This document shows positions 59,571-64,000 of a stretch of 64,000 bases of DNA, piece after piece; position 1 is the first letter of the stretch, and the number at the start of each line of letters is the position of its first letter. This stretch comes from Polytrichum commune (taxonomy: Eukaryota > Streptophyta > Polytrichopsida > Polytrichales > Polytrichaceae). A model generated the notes under the pieces. That model was not told the origin of the DNA. It saw nothing but the letters and a program-made list of their open reading frames with translations, and ran no database searches. A program made the position numbers and the translations under genes. Where the stretch lies: the NCBI GenBank assembly GCA_950295325.1, contig OX485803.1, forward strand, positions 498,001 to 562,000. Reading direction: 5' to 3'.

Positions 59571-62500
59571 GAGGTTGAATAATGGAGTGGAGTCAATAGC
59601 GTTCGCACCATATCACTTATTAGTTTAGCTAATTAGGTTTATTACGGAATAGTGATTGAGATAATTAGTTATTAGTAAGTGAGGGGATCACGAGGAATTA
59701 GATGGGGGATTAGGGGGTGGCAATAGAGAAGAGCGTTTTTCAACACTTGTACCAATGTCATGGAATAAATTGGTGTGCCAAGTTGATGGGAAAATGTAAT
59801 GGATTTCAATGACGTTGGGAAGAGGGAGTTATTCAAACATGAATGTGATCCCCATTCCCTCACCCGGACTAGGACGCATAAGGGTGGGTGGTTTGGCCTC
59901 ACACATGGGGTTTGAATTCTTTGGTGGATAATTTTAATATCAAAACATGTGATGTATGGAAGGAAAATGTGACAACAAAGAGGGACATTTCTATTGAGCA
60001 TGTCCAATCCCTAGGGTTTCAAGATATGAGGGAGTGACATTATGGAGGGTGACATCAAGGAGGTTAGGATGTATACACTAAGCTGGAAAAGTCTAAGCAC
60101 ATAAATAGTTCACCTCGTGCAACCTCATATTATACATTTCTCGTGCAAACTGTAAAATTCACTATCTATATCACATCCTTACTACTTGTCTCATATCAAA
60201 GTTGGGGTTCGTTCTATTTGACTGGAGCAATCTTATGTTCAAAACATCTTATGACAATCCAACAAGTTTGAAGGTTGAAGGTTGAAGGGTAGAGGTCGTG
60301 CTTACTATGTGACAACTCTTGTGGATACATGCCATAAATTAATAATAGCAGGCTTGCAATATGAATATTACAAATGTGTTGAATAGATGTGACCTTTAAG
60401 TTATGGAAGCACACAAGAGTTGCTTTTGCAGTACAGGCAACAAAGACATGGCATATATTGGCTTGCAATCTCTTGAACTTAATGACACTTCTACCCATGT
60501 CAACATTTTTAGTTATTTCTTTGTACATTGTTAATCAAAGTTAATGATAAACCAGGCCTCCTTGTTACTAGGTTTGTCAACCTCCAGAACTACTGTAAAC
60601 ATTGTATTTAGTGTCATATTGTATTTAATGTCTCTGTGGTAACTTTTCTAATCACACTTCTCATAAATGAGTTTACAAGTATTGTCATCTCAACTTATTT
60701 CTACTTCATCCACTTTTTGTTTGGTATCTCTTGCATCCTTACATTTTTGTAATGAAATATTGTCATGGATGATTGAAATTTGGATGACTCAAATTTGGAT
60801 GAAAATTTACATAGTAAGCAATAGTACTTGCAACATTATACATATATGATGCCCAAGTTTTTTACAAGAAATGACAGTTAATGTTAGGTTTACATTTAGT
60901 GTTGGTGACACTACAAGGGTGCCATTGCCAACCAATCATTGGAAACCTAGATATGAGGAGGGGGACTACCACAAGGAGTCATGTTAAAGGTTTTTGGCAT
61001 GCACTCACAGTTCTTATGCAACAATGATCGGGGTCAGATGGAGTGAAGATGCTCTTGAAGTTCTTAAAGGCAGTCATTAGATGAGAAGGGACCTCCAAAC
61101 AACCCTAATATTTCCAAACTATTTTAATCCCAAGGTCATTGTTGAATGGTTTACTTATTTTCAAGGTTCCACTTCGACAAGTGGAATATTCCACTAGGTT
61201 CTCACTTTTCCTTTTTAAAATTGATGTTTTTTTATCCACAATTTTTTTCAAAAATTTCTACAAATCTCCAAATAATGCAGTTATCGTTGAAACCGTCATG
61301 ATACTATTGTAATATGTGGATATAGACTATAGTTATCAAGGTCACCTTGTTGGTCAAAATGACTTAAAAAATGACCTATTCTTGACATTTTGTGATTGGT
61401 CAAGAGCCTACAATGAGGTCTAGTATGATCTACTCATGGCTCATGGACGTTACTTCCTCTTAGAATATGTATACACCTACAATAACATTGTTTTTTTGTT
61501 TTTTTCTTGGGTGGGGAGGGGGGGGGGGGAGAGGGGGATTGTTACCTACTATAATGGATTATATGGCATGCAAAATTTCAAAATAATGGTAAAGTGTCAT
61601 TTCTATTGGCACCCTATGGGTAATTATGAGTCTTTGAATGATATAGTTAATGCTACCTTATATTGCTTCTATGTAAATGATATCCCAATTCCCAAAGTCC
61701 TTAAAGTGTATGATTGATGACAAGCCTCACAAGAAGTACATGTAGAAAACAATGAGAACAAACATTCTCTAGAGGATCAAGGTTTATGGTTTGAAATCAT
61801 AATCATGTCTAGTACAAAAGAAGCATAGTAATATATTAACAACAACAATGAATTGCATGTACTTGTCATAAAAATAATCAAAAAGACAAGAATAAAATTT
61901 TTATGTTTATTGACACAATTTAAGGGTTTCAAAATCATGGCATACTTAGAGGCCTTGATGTCATGCTTCAAGGCTATCAATATGTGTCTAAAATTCATAA
62001 TTACGAAGTTCCCACATGCCCTACACAAGATAGTCTATATATTTTGTAGTTGCATAAATATACAAACACATGGAGTATGCTAACAACAACTAATAACCAC
62101 CATAGTGACGTGCAAAACCCATAAATGCTTGTTCTAGTTACAATATCAATTGATGAAGCCATAGCCATACAAAATACGACAAGATGGATGAGAATTCAAC
62201 ACAATCAACACAAGGCACCACATCAATCAAGACAAAGAGACATATGCAAAAAACATAACCTCTTGCAAACTCCAAAAACAATGAAAAAATGTCTCAACTC
62301 CTATCACCTAATAAAAAAATGCCATTATGTCTACTAGTTTCCCAATTCCATAGAATTAGTACCTCAAGCCTAAAAGTCAAGAAGTAAAGAACCATCCCAA
62401 CACAATTCCACCACCTACCATCAATGACCCACATGCCAAACAAAATTAACTAAACAACATTGCAAACACAACCAAGGGTGCCAAGGCCGCAACATAAAGA

Positions 62501-62859
62501 ATAACCATTGTACAAACCTCCCAAAATTGTAAGAGAGCAATAACAAATTATGAATCTCTAACTCGGTAAAAAACCAAAAATGATTCATAAAATAATTTTC
62601 AACCATCAAAATTCCATACAACTCGATTGCCTCATAAATAAATATGGAAACTTAGACAAACATCATGAGGCCATCGCAAATGTCATTCACTTCCCACAAA
62701 AAGAGTCATTCATAAGATAAGCTCCCTATGTTCTAACACTTGCCGGAATGTATGTGAGTTATCCGCCTATACCCATAGCAGTCCAAAGATGGTTTCATAC
62801 TAGAGAAAATAATTTCCTCCAAACTTCCTTTACTAACCACATCATTCACTACAATCATC
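59571..62859. other. No recognised gene
   Basis: A 3.3-kb AT-rich stretch with a G-run at 61515-61535 and no gene I can support. The last 800 bp (62050-62859) is A/C-biased like LINE DNA and may be the worn upstream part of the RT relic that follows. Confidence 0.5.
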
Positions 62860-63330
62860 TAAGCTACATGCCTAAACAACCTATCCAAAGGCAAATCCCC
62901 CGAACTGGATGGTATCCCAAATGATGCCTAGAAGCACTACCAAATAACTTTCAAGACATGACGCACCAATTTTTCTTAATTACAATGTTATCACCAAAAA
63001 GCAAAACCCAATGAATGGAAGCATAGCAACACCATACTCCTCCATAATAAAGAACCCTACAATTATCACAAACTACAGACCCATAGCCCTCATAATCACC
63101 ATCTACAAGCTCTTTACAAGCATGCTAACATCCCTCCTCATTACATTAATTGAAAAACATAAAATCCTTTACCACAATTAGGATGGCTTTAAACCTATGA
63201 GAAATATGGCTAAACAATTCCAGGCAATCATCGCCGCTTTAGAATATGCCAAATTTACAGCGAAAGATATTTACATATACTTTCAGGACGCATATGGCCC
63301 CATAGATCACCCTCGACACTAACACTAAGA
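62860..63330 (+). pseudogene. LINE reverse-transcriptase relic
   Basis: Translated in changing frames it reads LNNLSKGKSPELDGIPND, then TIITNYRPIALIITIYKLFT, KHKILYHN(stop)DGF, QAIIAALEYAKFTAKDIYIY and AYGPIDH. These match RT motifs 1-3 of the big LINE (NNKAPGPDKIPN, NHRPIALANTIYK, LLIAALEDARLTNQDIYIFY, AFGFIDH). Several stops and shifts; no YVDD found downstream. It is an old truncated copy of the same or a closely related LINE. Confidence 0.75.
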
Positions 63331-63719
63331 ATCCATGGTTATTATATTCCACCCTATAATATATGCATTGAAGGTCTATGTTGTTGGTTAGAATATTTAT
63401 GTTTGATGGAATACAATGTGCAATTGAGAGACCTCCAACAAAATGAGATCCAATTCAAGCTTGTCCTACTTGGGTGGATGTGAACCTAAGATCAATTAGT
63501 CACATTATTTCCAAAATGTACTTCAACAAAAAAGTATAAAATTTCCATTTTCTTGAAGAGAGAGTCTTTATCAAATGGTACTTGTTCACAAATACAGATT
63601 CCGTAAATTCCTTTATACTACAAAATTAATTAATTCTCATTGAAGCCACACGAGTAGGAGAAGTGTGTGGATAGATTGATTTGAAAAGAAAAAAAAATCC
63701 TCAAGTGTAAGGTTCCACC

Positions 63720-64000
63720 CTCGGGGGGGGGGGGGGGGCCAATGTGTTAAAAAGTTAAGGATATAGGTGCAAACAACCACTATTTTATAGGGGGGTATTA
63801 CTTTCAATTTTTTTATTTTTTTTTCACATGCTATCATTATGTGATTCTCTACTTTGGGTTAATAGAAAAATGGATTGCATTACTTATAATTCCAAATTAC
63901 TTATTATTTCATACCCTATAGTACTTTAATGATGCCATTTTTGATACCCTATATTACTCTTAAGTTCAGTTATAATTTTTTGCCCCCATGTTTTTAAAAT
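63720..64000. mobile_element. G-run-ended MITE, copy 3 (reverse orientation, cut by window end)
   Basis: Starts CTCGGGGGG and continues as the reverse complement of copies 1 and 2 (ttaaggatataggtgcaaacaacc ... gcccccatgtttttaaaat). Its other end is beyond base 64000. Confidence 0.88.

Noticed and set aside
59210-59611. 133-codon frame with KLNQLA-type repeats
   Set aside because: It is a direct translation of the 59280-59570 minisatellite and (CT)n tract.

Overview
The window is nuclear DNA of a land plant with a large, repeat-rich genome. The evidence is spliced genes with GT-AG introns, a plant-type receptor kinase, plant CACTA/Ptta transposase families, and a Ty3/Gypsy primer site complementary to initiator tRNA-Met. 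The species cannot be fixed from the sequence. The green-alga-like LINE and long, nested elements would suit a seed-free vascular plant (fern or lycophyte), but that is a guess. Nearly everything recognisable is mobile DNA or decayed gene remains; I see no clearly intact host housekeeping gene.

Layout. (1) 1-23571: right-hand part of a very large CACTA (En/Spm-like) DNA transposon whose left end lies outside the window. Two gene blocks diverge from about 4-5.3 kb. On the minus strand is a TNP2-type transposase (TNP2, DUF4218 and DUF4216 parts). On the plus strand is a multi-exon Ptta/En-Spm-type gene carrying a degenerate NIF/FCP1 phosphatase-like domain. Short 'agtcatt' repeats pepper the introns and ends, and the right end is a canonical CACTACA terminus. 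(2) 16247-23291: a very young but defective Ty3/Gypsy element nested in that CACTA, with 973-bp LTRs differing at one base I could see and a GTGGA target duplication. (3) 24319-25291: a solo LTR of the same family, opposite orientation, duplication CACCA. (4) 26437-26835: a small MITE, then a possible SINE near 27.33-27.53 kb.

(5) 27540-38296, minus strand: the most interesting object, a LINE whose ORF2 carries an APE-type endonuclease, reverse transcriptase, RNase H and a C-terminal zinc finger plus restriction-like endonuclease (a Dualen/RandI-like dual-endonuclease layout). A 2A-like motif, GDIEPNPGP, precedes the enzymatic domains, and a possible degenerate methyltransferase-like block lies between RT and RNase H. 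ORF1 is split by a 1501-bp hAT-like element with a perfect 8-bp duplication; without the insert its two halves join in frame (457 codons including stop). ORF2 is broken by five in-frame stops and two frameshifts.

(6) 38.3-41.2 kb: an unknown ORF and tandem repeats. (7) 43.3-45.5 kb and 63.7 kb: three copies of a MITE family ending in long G/C runs, one holding a nested hAT-like MITE. (8) 46.1-52.9 kb, minus: a multi-exon LRR receptor-like kinase, probably a pseudogene because the nucleotide-binding exon has an internal deletion. (9) 54.5-56.7 kb: a decayed hAT transposase (DUF4371/ZNF862-like). (10) 57.3-58.9 kb: a tandem duplication; 59.3-59.6 kb: a minisatellite; 62.86-63.33 kb: an RT relic related to the big LINE.
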